From Levilactobacillus zymae DSM 19395 (GTDB taxonomy: Bacteria; Bacillota; Bacilli; Lactobacillales; Lactobacillaceae): 64,000 bases of DNA. Below the pieces are notes generated by a model. That model did no database searches and was not told where the DNA came from. It saw only the letters and a program-made list of their open reading frames with translations. Of this stretch, positions 8,702-16,504 are shown piece after piece. The DNA lies in NCBI RefSeq assembly GCF_001434115.1, contig NZ_AZDW01000021.1:1-64000 (forward strand), in the 5' to 3' direction. The translations under genes and the position numbers were made by a program. Positions within the stretch are counted from its first letter, which is position 1; every line of letters begins with the position of its first letter.

Positions 8702-8857
8702 CTTCCAGGCCAGTCAGAAACGGGCTGGAACGGGGTGGGCACGGCTTCAAGCCCATAACCCAGGTCTTGAAGACCGACCTTGGTCTAAGCCGGCAAAAAA
8801 CGCCAACTAAGACTGGCCCATTTCCCCCCTGAGCCCATTTCTGACTGGCCCTCCAGC
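8702..8857 (-). repeat. Structured intergenic repeat, copy A
   Basis: A roughly 150-bp palindromic element. An outer 19-bp stem with one mismatch (8708-8726 with 8832-8850) encloses two hairpins. One pairs 8743-8751 with 8766-8775 around GCTTCAAG/CTTGAAG. The other pairs 8783-8789 with 8807-8813 and has an inner GGC/GCC helix over an A6 loop. Read on the minus strand it aligns along its length with copy B at 13215-13362, including flanks such as CTGGAGG. It contains no gene. The remaining unassigned sequence of this gap (8858-8984) shows nothing clear. Confidence 0.75.
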
Positions 8858-8984
8858 TCGCACTGATTATAATGGCCACTCAAATACGTTTTTCAATTAA
8901 ATATCGGTGAATAGTCATTCTGAGCGGTCCTTGATCTTTAAGACAAACTCCAGCTAATTGTTTTACCCTATACATGGGCTGCCG

Positions 8985-9182
8985 TTAGCCCTGGTCTCCC
9001 GTATCGTGATCGTAGCGGTAAATCAACTTGCCGTCCTTGTGGGCCTGACCAATCACGCGTTTGCGCGTGTCGAAGGCCATGTACGCCTTCTGGAACGCCT
9101 GGAACTCATCCGGTCCCACTTCGAACTGGTCGATCTTCTGGTCCTTTAATTGGTTCATTAAGTCAGTAAAGTCTCGTGCCAT
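8985..9182 (-). CDS. Small conserved-looking protein of unknown function
   Basis: A 65-residue charged, soluble protein starting MARDFTDLMNQLKDQK. I do not recognise a named family. It has a helical N-terminus and a central FQAFQKAYMAFDTRKRVIG segment. The ATG at 9182 is preferred over the in-frame TTG at 9188 because AAGGGGG is spaced about 9 nt from it. It stands alone between copy A of the repeat and the divergent clpE promoter. Confidence 0.65.
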   Translation of the reverse strand: MARDFTDLMNQLKDQKIDQFEVGPDEFQAFQKAYMAFDTRKRVIGQAHKDGKLIYRYDHDTGDQG

Positions 9183-9353
9183 CGGCAACTGCCCCCTTTT
9201 CTTTCCATATTTTACGTTGAAATTCCGCCTAGGTCAAAAAAAGAATTTTCCAAATCGAACGTGACTTTTAGCATTCTAGCAAGGGGAGTGCTAAAATGAA
9301 GTCGTTCAAATTAAATGGCCGCCTTAACCGTTGAGCGTGGTGAGACAAATTAC

Positions 9354-9381
9354 TTGCACCCACCGCGTGAGGCGGTATAAT
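9354..9381 (+). promoter_or_regulatory. clpE promoter
   Basis: -35 TTGCAC (9354-9359), 16-nt spacer, -10 TATAAT (9376-9381), immediately upstream of the CtsR operator. Confidence 0.75.
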
Positions 9382-9383
9382 GT

Positions 9384-9407
9384 GGTCAATGGTCAAGAAA
9401 GGTCAAA
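9384..9407 (+). promoter_or_regulatory. CtsR operator
   Basis: GGTCAAG-AAA-GGTCAAA at 9391-9407 is an exact CtsR heptad pair, with a third heptad GGTCAAT at 9384-9390. It overlaps the expected transcription start, so CtsR would block clpE until heat or protein stress inactivates it. Confidence 0.9.
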
Positions 9408-9470
9408 CTCTTTCAACTGACCGGTGTGGGTCTACTCACACTTACTCCAGGGCAGAAAGGAGACGACAAG

Positions 9471-11687
9471 ATGCTATGTCAAAACTGTCACCGCAACGAA
9501 GCGACCATTCATTTATATATGAGTGTGAACGGACAACGGCAACAAGTTGACCTATGCCAAAATTGCTATCAACTACTCAAGGAGCAGCAAAACAACTCTG
9601 GAAATGGAGGTGGCCGTATGGCACAAGATCCATTCGGCTTTGGCAACCTGGATGATATTTTCCGGGCCATGCAAGGCGGCACCCCGAACCAAAGCGGCGA
9701 TTACCGGCAAGCGGCTGGTCAAGGACGACCAACCCAACCTGCAGGCAATCAAGGCAATGGTCAGGGCGGCCTGCTGAACCAATATGGCCTGAACCTCACC
9801 CAGCTGGCTAAAGACGGCAAGATTGATCCCGTAATCGGACGGGACAAAGAAACGGCGCAAGTCATCGAAATCCTGAACCGGCGGACGAAGAACAACCCCG
9901 TGTTAATCGGGGAAGCCGGTGTCGGGAAGACGGCGGTCGTCGAAGGGTTAGCCGAACGGATTGTGGAAGGTAACGTTCCACAAAAGCTGATGAACAAGCA
10001 GATTATCCGTTTGGATGTCGTTTCACTGGTCCAAGGAACGGGTATCCGGGGCCAATTCGAACAACGCATGCAACAATTGATGAAGGAAGTTCAAGCCAAC
10101 CCCGACATCATCCTCTTCATTGACGAAATCCACGAAATCATGGGTGCCGGCAATGCTGAAGGCGGGATGGATGCCGGTAACGTCTTGAAGCCCGCCTTAG
10201 CACGGGGTGACTTCCAATTAATTGGGGCCACGACGTTGAACGAATACCGGGATATCGAAAAGGACCAAGCCTTAGCACGGCGGTTCCAACCGGTCACGGT
10301 CAACGAACCAACACCGGACGAAGCCGTGGAAATTCTCAAGGGGATTCAAAAGAAATACGAAGATTACCACCACGTTCACTACACGGACGCGGCCATCGAT
10401 GCGGCGGTCCGGTTATCCGACCGGTACATCCAAGACCGGTTCTTGCCGGACAAGGCGATCGACCTTCTCGATGAATCCGGCTCACGGAAAAACTTAACCA
10501 TCAACGTTGCCGATCCACACGCTATCGACGAAAAGATCGCCAACGCGGAGAAGCAAAAGCAAGCCGCTTTGAAGCAGGAAGACTACGAAAAAGCCGCTTA
10601 CTACCGTGATCAAGTCACGAAATTAAACAAGTCCAAGGAATCCGCTACTAACGCGGACCAAACGGCTTCTACGGAAGTCACCGAAAAGGACATGCAACAA
10701 ATCGTCGAAGAAAAGACCAACATTCCAGTCGGTGAACTTCAAGCCAAGGAACAACACCAACTGCAGAGTTTGTCCAGTGATCTGGAACAACACATCATTG
10801 GGCAAAACGAAGCCGTGGATAAGGTTGCCCGGGCTATTCGCCGGAACCGGATTGGGTTAAACGGGACGGGTCGGCCAATTGGGTCCTTCCTCTTTGTCGG
10901 TCCGACCGGGGTCGGCAAGACGGAATTAGCCAAGCAATTAGCCAACGAACTCTTCGGCTCGGAGGACGCCATGATTCGGTTCGATATGTCCGAATACATG
11001 GAGCCACATTCCATTTCTAAGCTGATCGGGTCTCCTCCTGGCTACGTCGGGTACGAAGAAGCCGGTCAACTGACCGAACAAGTTCGGCGTCACCCGTACA
11101 CGTTGATCCTCTTGGATGAAATCGAAAAGGCCCACCCCGACGTCATGAATATGTTCTTACAGATTCTCGACGACGGGCGCCTGACCGACTCACAAGGCCG
11201 GACGGTTTCCTTCAAGGATACGCTGATCATCATGACCAGTAACGCCGGGACCGGGGACGTTGAAGCTAGCGTTGGGTTCGGTGCCGAGGCGGCGGGCAAG
11301 ACCCACTCCGTCTTGGGCAGCTTGACCAACTACTTCAAGCCCGAATTTCTCAACCGGTTCGACGACATCATCGAATTCAACTCCTTGACTAAGGAAAACT
11401 TGATGAAGATCGTTGACCTGATGATCGATGACGTGAACACCATGCTGGCCGGTCAAGGTTTGCACATCCACGTCACGGAGCCGGTCGAAGAAAAGTTAGT
11501 CACGGAAGGCTACAATCCCGCCATGGGGGCACGGCCACTGCGGCGCGTCATTCAAGAAGAGATTGAAGACCGGATTGCGGACTTCTACCTCGACCACGCC
11601 GACGTGAAGAATCTGGTAGCGAAGATCGAAGACGGCAAGATTACCTTAGCCGCCGACGAAGACGCCGCCACGGATCCTGCTAAATAA
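9471..11687 (+). CDS. clpE: ATP-dependent unfoldase ClpE
   Basis: A 738-residue Clp/Hsp100 protein that unfolds substrates for ClpP. The N-terminal zinc finger uses C3, C6, C29 and C32 (CQNC twice). A Gly/Gln-rich linker is followed by AAA module 1 (Walker A GEAGVGKT near 147-154), a UVR-type coiled segment ([15 protein letters not shown]) and AAA module 2 (GPTGVGKT). The start at 9471 follows AAAGGAG and places the zinc finger at the extreme N-terminus as in other ClpE; the longer GTG reading is unlikely. A CtsR box controls it. Confidence 0.96.
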   Translation: MLCQNCHRNEATIHLYMSVNGQRQQVDLCQNCYQLLKEQQNNSGNGGGRMAQDPFGFGNLDDIFRAMQGGTPNQSGDYRQAAGQGRPTQPAGNQGNGQGGLLNQYGLNLTQLAKDGKIDPVIGRDKETAQVIEILNRRTKNNPVLIGEAGVGKTAVVEGLAERIVEGNVPQKLMNKQIIRLDVVSLVQGTGIRGQFEQRMQQLMKEVQANPDIILFIDEIHEIMGAGNAEGGMDAGNVLKPALARGDFQLIGATTLNEYRDIEKDQALARRFQPVTVNEPTPDEAVEILKGIQKKYEDYHHVHYTDAAIDAAVRLSDRYIQDRFLPDKAIDLLDESGSRKNLTINVADPHAIDEKIANAEKQKQAALKQEDYEKAAYYRDQVTKLNKSKESATNADQTASTEVTEKDMQQIVEEKTNIPVGELQAKEQHQLQSLSSDLEQHIIGQNEAVDKVARAIRRNRIGLNGTGRPIGSFLFVGPTGVGKTELAKQLANELFGSEDAMIRFDMSEYMEPHSISKLIGSPPGYVGYEEAGQLTEQVRRHPYTLILLDEIEKAHPDVMNMFLQILDDGRLTDSQGRTVSFKDTLIIMTSNAGTGDVEASVGFGAEAAGKTHSVLGSLTNYFKPEFLNRFDDIIEFNSLTKENLMKIVDLMIDDVNTMLAGQGLHIHVTEPVEEKLVTEGYNPAMGARPLRRVIQEEIEDRIADFYLDHADVKNLVAKIEDGKITLAADEDAATDPAK

Positions 11688-11695
11688 TGTCATTG

Positions 11696-11735
11696 AAACG
11701 GTAACGCTGCCAATCGCGGCGTTACCGTTTTTATT
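11696..11735 (+). terminator. Terminator after clpE
   Basis: A 12-bp perfect stem (11696-11707 with 11719-11730) is followed by a T-rich tract. Confidence 0.92.
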
Positions 11736-11773
11736 TAGTCTGAAAATCCCCTGCAGGTCCCGAACAGATGCGG

Positions 11774-11821
11774 TATACTGTACCTTAAAGGCAATTATCG
11801 ACTAGCGACCAACCGTCGCTA
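11774..11821 (+). promoter_or_regulatory. Promoter -10 and leader hairpin of the MucBP gene
   Basis: TATACT (11774-11779) is a plausible -10 without a clear -35. A perfect 7-bp hairpin follows in the leader (11803-11809 with 11815-11821). It has no T-run on this strand, so it is not a terminator for the gene. Confidence 0.4.
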
Positions 11822-11847
11822 AAAAATTCTGGTGGAGGTGCACAACT

Positions 11848-12972
11848 ATGGCGTTAATGGACTGGGTGAAGCGATTCGTCACCCCACGGGCAACGGTTAA
11901 ACGCTCGCCGCGGCCCCACCAAGCACCAAGAGCCACCCCGGCGCACCAAGCGGCCACGCAAGATCAACCCCCTATGATGGATGCCCACCCCACCCGACCA
12001 ACGCCCCAGCCGCCAGTCGTTCAGTCACCGGCCGACGCCCAACCGGCAGTGGTAACGGCTCCGCGGGTGACCAAGACCACGGCCAAACCCGCAGCCACCC
12101 TGGTCGTGCGGTTGGTCGATACGGCTAATCACCCGTTGCAGCCCGCCCTGGTCTTGACCGGTAAAATCGGCGAGCCCGTTCACGCGGCCTTCCCCGTCAT
12201 CCCCGGCTACGTGCTGTTACGCATGGACGGGATGACCCAGACTTTCCTCAGCGAATACGGGTTGACCACGCTAGTCTACCAGCGGCAATGGGGCCAACCG
12301 GTCATCACCTACCTGATCGATTACGACTCCGGCCAACTCCTTGACCTGCCCCAACTCCAACGAGCCAGCCTGGGCGCGGCGTTTCAACTGACGCCCCCGA
12401 CCATCGACGGCTACCACATCTTCCGGGCCCAGGGCAACCAACACGGCACCTATACGGATCACGCCCAACGCATGCTGTACTTCTACCGGCGCGATGCCTG
12501 GCAGACCGTTCAACGCGTCCAGCAATACGTCACGTTGACCGCCGACCATTCGGTTTACGATCTGCCGGCGGGTCAGGCTTACGGTTATCAGTTCCCCGCA
12601 CAATCGCTCTGGCGGTTGTTCGCCATCATCACGCTGACCGACCAGTCCGTGTGGTATAACCTGGGCGGTAATCAATGGCTTAGCGCCGAGGACACGCAAC
12701 GGCACGAACACTGGGAACGCCACCTTGAGATTCCCCGGGTCACGCAACTGACCGGCCACGATGTCCAGTTGACCGGGACCGTCGATTACGTCCCCCAGGG
12801 CGCCGTGATGATCTACCGCGAACCCTACGGTGAAATCGCCGGGCAGCTGGCGAACGGTGAATTGCTCGAGATTCGGCGCCGGGTGGTGGACGACCAACAA
12901 CTGGTCTGGTATCAGATTGGACCGGCCGCCTACATCAACGCCCGTTACGTCCGTCTCGCCCGTCAACTTTAA
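11848..12972 (+). CDS. MucBP-repeat protein with C-terminal SH3-like domain
   Basis: A 374-residue protein. Residues 15-85 are a Pro/Ala/Gln-rich linker. Two MucBP-like units follow (about 88-150, VVRLVDTANHPL to VYQRQWG; about 153-217, YLIDYDSGQLL to YFYRRD). The C-terminal half resembles bacterial SH3/GW-type cell-wall modules, with an SVYDLPAG segment and YREPYGEIAGQL. MucBP domains normally sit on secreted adhesins, yet the N-terminus (MALMDWVKRFVTPRA) is not a signal peptide and no LPXTG or membrane anchor is visible. The ATG is well supported by GGTGGAGGT. Function is unknown; a surface role would need non-classical export. Confidence 0.65.
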   Translation: MALMDWVKRFVTPRATVKRSPRPHQAPRATPAHQAATQDQPPMMDAHPTRPTPQPPVVQSPADAQPAVVTAPRVTKTTAKPAATLVVRLVDTANHPLQPALVLTGKIGEPVHAAFPVIPGYVLLRMDGMTQTFLSEYGLTTLVYQRQWGQPVITYLIDYDSGQLLDLPQLQRASLGAAFQLTPPTIDGYHIFRAQGNQHGTYTDHAQRMLYFYRRDAWQTVQRVQQYVTLTADHSVYDLPAGQAYGYQFPAQSLWRLFAIITLTDQSVWYNLGGNQWLSAEDTQRHEHWERHLEIPRVTQLTGHDVQLTGTVDYVPQGAVMIYREPYGEIAGQLANGELLEIRRRVVDDQQLVWYQIGPAAYINARYVRLARQL

Positions 12973-12983
12973 GTTAAAACGCA

Positions 12984-13022
12984 AAATCCGCCCCACCGGT
13001 GCATCCGGTGAGGCGGATTTTT
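12984..13022 (+). terminator. Terminator after MucBP gene
   Basis: A 9-bp stem (12984-12992 with 13012-13020) is continued by a 6-bp inner helix (12994-12999 with 13005-13010) and followed by T5. Confidence 0.92.
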
Positions 13023-13214
13023 GGTCGTCATGCAATTTATAGATAGTGCCAAAGTCTAATTTAAAAACCCAATCTAGCGAATTCAGATCACACTCGTTAT
13101 GATGGCAACTTGACTCCGAATCAAATGAAAATGAACAGTCATTTGATCAACAATCGGATTTTAAAACCAGCTTTAGTTAATTTTTACTCAACTGAATCGA
13201 GACCACCAATGTAC

Positions 13215-13362
13215 AGCCTGGAGGCGAGCAGGGGCTCAGCCAGCGAAATTATGGTTAGTCAGCGTTTCTTGCTGGCTTACCATAAGGCCGAGTTTGAAGA
13301 CCCGCGATTTTTGCGGGGCTTCAAATCGTGCCCGCAGGCGTTCCAGCCCCTGAGCGCCGGAA
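13215..13362 (+). repeat. Structured intergenic repeat, copy B (inverted relative to copy A)
   Basis: An outer stem pairs 13223-13236 with 13345-13358 (12 of 14). Hairpin 2 pairs 13252-13258 with 13276-13282 and has an inner CAGC/GCTG helix. Hairpin 3 pairs 13293-13299 with 13319-13325 and CCCGC with GCGGG (13301-13305 with 13313-13317). The order of helices and the loop sequences match copy A read in reverse, but many arm bases differ with pairing preserved. It lies between two converging genes. No gene is seen in 13023-13404. Confidence 0.75.
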
Positions 13363-13404
13363 GGCGACCAGTTTTATCTCAACTAGCACCACACGTAATG
13401 CGAC

Positions 13405-14841
13405 TTATAAATTCTTATCCATGTTGAAGGTCAGGCCCGATAACGTCAGCCCCTTTTCAATCAGGTCGTTGGTAAACTGCGTGGTGGTCTGCCGCATTGC
13501 CGCCGTGACCGCGTGGTTCTGGTCCGTCAGGTAGGCGGTCAAATCCGCTCCACTGAGCTGACTTTGGTCGGCGTGCGCCAGCGTCTGGGCCACGTGGGTC
13601 CGCAGGTTTTGCTTAGCCGCCGTGACGTAATCGACGTCCTGTTCGATGAAGTCGCGGTAGTGTGACTCCACGATCATCGATAACTTCCGGTACATCCAGT
13701 AGGCACTTTGGTCATCCAACCGTCGTGGCGTCTGGCTGTACGACGGGTCGGTATCCGTGACGTTGGCGAAGAACGGCACGTAAGGACTGAAAGCCGGCAC
13801 CCCGAAGCACAACCACATGATGGCCGACCGGTCGGCGGGCACGTCGTTACGAATTTGCAGGACGTGGGAGTTTTGTGTCCGGTTCATCGAGATGGGCCGG
13901 AACTTGGTCCGCAACGCTTCGGGACCGTGGCCCAACGGATCGTACGGCGTTTCGTTGTAGTGGGAGCTCAAAATATATTCGACGTCTTCCACACTGATCT
14001 TATGGCTGGTCCGGCAAATGAACGGCAACTCGCTGGATTGTGGATCCTGTTCAATTTCCGGATTCAACACGCGTTGGCCGAACCAGACCCGCGGCGTGTT
14101 GTAGTGCCGGTCCTTTTCGGTACTGGTCCCAAAGATATGCCGGAAGTTCCACCCGTCCTGGTCGGGGTTCAAGTGATGGTCGGCCACGAAGGCCTGAATG
14201 CCCTCGGAGAACATGAAGTTGTCGGGATCATCGAAGGTCACCTGCTGGATGGCCACTTGGTTAGCGGTCACCGCGTAGGCGTCATCCGGGATTCGTTGGG
14301 CGACCCAGTGGTGGCCGGTCACGATTTCCATGTACCAGACTTCCTGATTGTCGGAAAACAGCACCCCGTTACCCTCGGGAGACCCGTATTGCTTGATCAT
14401 TTTCCCCAGGTAGCGTACCCCGTCACGCGCCGACGTGATGTAGGGCAAGACCATGGTCTGGAGCGAGTCTTCGGCCAAGCCGTTTTCCACCAAGGGGTCG
14501 TAGGCCAAGGCGTCCGGGTTACCGTACACACTTTCGGTGGCACTCATCGCCACGTTCTGGTCGTTGATCCCACTTTCGGCGTATTCCCCGGTCTTATCGA
14601 TCTCCACGTTAGGCGTCGCCAAATAGCGGTGACCATCACTAGGAATCGGTGCCGTGAAGCCGTTTTGGTTCGACGTCCAGGTCCGGGCCGGTTGGTCATG
14701 TTCGGCGGGATGCACGTAAAACCGTTGGGGGGTCAACGGCAAGAAGGTGTCGTCGTTACGCGCGATCAACGTCGAGCCGTCCACGGTCGCGGCCTTCCCG
14801 ACCAAGACCGAGGTACAAGCGGTTAAATGTTTTCCAATCAT
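13405..14841 (-). CDS. C69-family dipeptidase (PepD type)
   Basis: A 478-residue N-terminal-nucleophile hydrolase that cleaves dipeptides in the cytoplasm. The catalytic Cys is expected to be Cys9 in LTACTSVLVGK, exposed after removal of the short N-terminus, and IARNDD follows as in other PepD enzymes. Length matches the family (about 470-480). The ATG is preceded by AAAGGAG. It is monocistronic, between repeat copy B and the divergent nox gene. Confidence 0.9.
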   Translation of the reverse strand: MIGKHLTACTSVLVGKAATVDGSTLIARNDDTFLPLTPQRFYVHPAEHDQPARTWTSNQNGFTAPIPSDGHRYLATPNVEIDKTGEYAESGINDQNVAMSATESVYGNPDALAYDPLVENGLAEDSLQTMVLPYITSARDGVRYLGKMIKQYGSPEGNGVLFSDNQEVWYMEIVTGHHWVAQRIPDDAYAVTANQVAIQQVTFDDPDNFMFSEGIQAFVADHHLNPDQDGWNFRHIFGTSTEKDRHYNTPRVWFGQRVLNPEIEQDPQSSELPFICRTSHKISVEDVEYILSSHYNETPYDPLGHGPEALRTKFRPISMNRTQNSHVLQIRNDVPADRSAIMWLCFGVPAFSPYVPFFANVTDTDPSYSQTPRRLDDQSAYWMYRKLSMIVESHYRDFIEQDVDYVTAAKQNLRTHVAQTLAHADQSQLSGADLTAYLTDQNHAVTAAMRQTTTQFTNDLIEKGLTLSGLTFNMDKNL

Positions 14842-14959
14842 GAATAAAGCACTCCTTTTCTCACTAATGTTAGGTCTAAGTGTACCGCTTTTCCCCCGAG
14901 AACACTAGGCTGAGCCCATGGCACCCCGCCGAGCAAAATGTGACACATTCGAAAAAGTG

Positions 14960-14987
14960 TTGACATTCGCTATAGATTGTTTAAAAT
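14960..14987 (+). promoter_or_regulatory. nox promoter
   Basis: -35 TTGACA (14960-14965), 16-nt spacer, -10 TAAAAT (14982-14987). A near-consensus promoter for the NADH oxidase gene. Confidence 0.75.
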
Positions 14988-15000
14988 AAAGTTGTAATCA

Positions 15001-15047
15001 ATTGAATTGATTTTTTATTTACTTTCGCTTGTGAAAATTAATTCAAT
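15001..15047 (+). promoter_or_regulatory. Long AT-rich hairpin in the nox leader
   Basis: A 14-bp inverted repeat with one G-T pair (15001-15014 with 15034-15047) and a 19-nt loop lies between the nox promoter and its ribosome binding site. It could be an operator or an mRNA-stabilising stem; no T-run follows, so it is not an obvious terminator. Confidence 0.45.
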
Positions 15048-15079
15048 CAAAAATCACTTATTTTGGGAGGCACCATCTT

Positions 15080-16426
15080 ATGAAAGTCACAGTTATTGGT
15101 TGTACTCATGCGGGCACCTTTGCCATTAAACAAATCCTGGCTGATCATCCCGATGCCGAAGTCACGGTCTACGAACGCAACGACAACATTTCCTTCCTGT
15201 CTTGTGGAATCGCTTTATATTTAGGCGGGCAAGTCGCCGATCCGCAAGGCCTCTTCTACTCGAATCCCGAAGAACTCCACGAATTGGGCGCCGATGTCCA
15301 AATGAATCACAATGTCTTAGCCGTCGATGCGGCCCACAAGACCGTGACGGTGGAAGACTTGACCACCCACGAACAAACCACCACGGCCTACGACAAGTTG
15401 GTCATGACCAGTGGCTCCTGGCCCATTGTCCCTAAGATTCCGGGGATCGACAACGCCAAGGTCAAGCTCTGCAAGAACTGGAACCACGCCCAAGCCCTGT
15501 TTGAAGACGCCAAGGACGCTAAGCGGATCACCGTGATCGGCGCTGGCTACATCGGGGCCGAATTAGCGGAAGCTTACTCCACGACCGGCCACGACGTCAC
15601 GTTGATCGACGCCCAAGATCGTGTCATGCCGAAGTATTTTGACGCCCAGTTCACCGACACCATCGAACAGGACTACCGCGACCACGGCGTTCAACTGGCT
15701 CTAGGTGAGACCGTGGCCAACTTCGAAGACGCCGCCGACGGTAGCCTGACCATCAACACCGATAAAGGCAGCTACCAGACCGACTTAGCCATCCTGTGCA
15801 TTGGGTTCCGGCCCAACACCGGTCTCCTCAAGGGACAGGTCGACATGGCCCCTAACGGCGCAATCCTGACCGACGACTACATGCGTTCCTCCAACCCCGA
15901 CATTTTTGCCGCCGGCGATAGTGCCGCCGTTCACTACAACCCGACCCATCAAAGTGCCTACATCCCACTGGCCACCAACGCCGTGCGCCAAGGCATCCTG
16001 GTAGGAAAGAACCTGACACAACCAACTGTAAAGTACTTGGGGACGCAATCTTCCTCCGGCCTGGCGTTGTACGGGCGGACCATCGTATCGACCGGACTGA
16101 CTCTGGCTGCCGCTAATCAACAGGGCATTAAGGCCGACCAGGTCATCATTACCGACAACTACCGGCCGGAATTCATGCCGACCACGGAACCCGTTTTGAT
16201 GTCGCTGGTCTTTGACCCGGACACCAAACGCATCTTAGGGGGCGCACTGATGAGTCAATACGACGTCTCCCAGTCGGCGAACACCCTGTCCGTCTGCATC
16301 CAAAACAACAACACCATCGACGACTTGGCCATGGTTGACATGCTCTTCCAGCCCAACTTCGACCGGCCGTTCAACTACCTGAACATCCTGGCCCAAGCGG
16401 CGCAAGCCAAGGTCGCCCAGGCCTAA
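15080..16426 (+). CDS. nox: NADH oxidase (water-forming type)
   Basis: A 448-residue flavoprotein disulfide reductase that regenerates NAD+ by reducing oxygen. The redox-active Cys42 lies in SFLSCGIALYLGG. The N-terminal Rossmann motif is VIGCTHAGTFA, and the NADH-binding motif is VIGAGYIGAELAEAYSTTGHDVTLID near residues 152-178. A single active-site Cys and the length indicate an NADH oxidase or peroxidase; the water-forming oxidase is the usual lactobacillar form. The ATG follows GGGAGG. Confidence 0.9.
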   Translation: MKVTVIGCTHAGTFAIKQILADHPDAEVTVYERNDNISFLSCGIALYLGGQVADPQGLFYSNPEELHELGADVQMNHNVLAVDAAHKTVTVEDLTTHEQTTTAYDKLVMTSGSWPIVPKIPGIDNAKVKLCKNWNHAQALFEDAKDAKRITVIGAGYIGAELAEAYSTTGHDVTLIDAQDRVMPKYFDAQFTDTIEQDYRDHGVQLALGETVANFEDAADGSLTINTDKGSYQTDLAILCIGFRPNTGLLKGQVDMAPNGAILTDDYMRSSNPDIFAAGDSAAVHYNPTHQSAYIPLATNAVRQGILVGKNLTQPTVKYLGTQSSSGLALYGRTIVSTGLTLAAANQQGIKADQVIITDNYRPEFMPTTEPVLMSLVFDPDTKRILGGALMSQYDVSQSANTLSVCIQNNNTIDDLAMVDMLFQPNFDRPFNYLNILAQAAQAKVAQA

Positions 16427-16445
16427 CCTTTAATTGCAGCATCCC

Positions 16446-16483
16446 AAAAACGGTGTTTCCCTGACGGGGAGACACCGTTTTTT
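16446..16483. terminator. Bidirectional terminator between nox and WxL gene
   Basis: AAAAACGGTGT pairs with ACACCGTTTTT, with an inner CCC/GGG helix. T-runs exist on both strands and the flanking genes converge. Confidence 0.88.
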
Positions 16484-16504
16484 AGGCGCTAGTTGAAGTG
16501 GCGC

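Noticed and set aside
12271-13035. Minus-strand frame of 254 codons opposite the MucBP gene
   Set aside because: It runs through the terminator at 12984-13022 and has no motif; the plus-strand gene has promoter, ribosome site and domains.
13708-14826. Long plus-strand frame (372 codons) opposite the dipeptidase gene
   Set aside because: It is a shadow of the GC-rich coding strand: its composition is rich in His, Gly and Arg, it has no family motif, and the minus-strand dipeptidase is clear.
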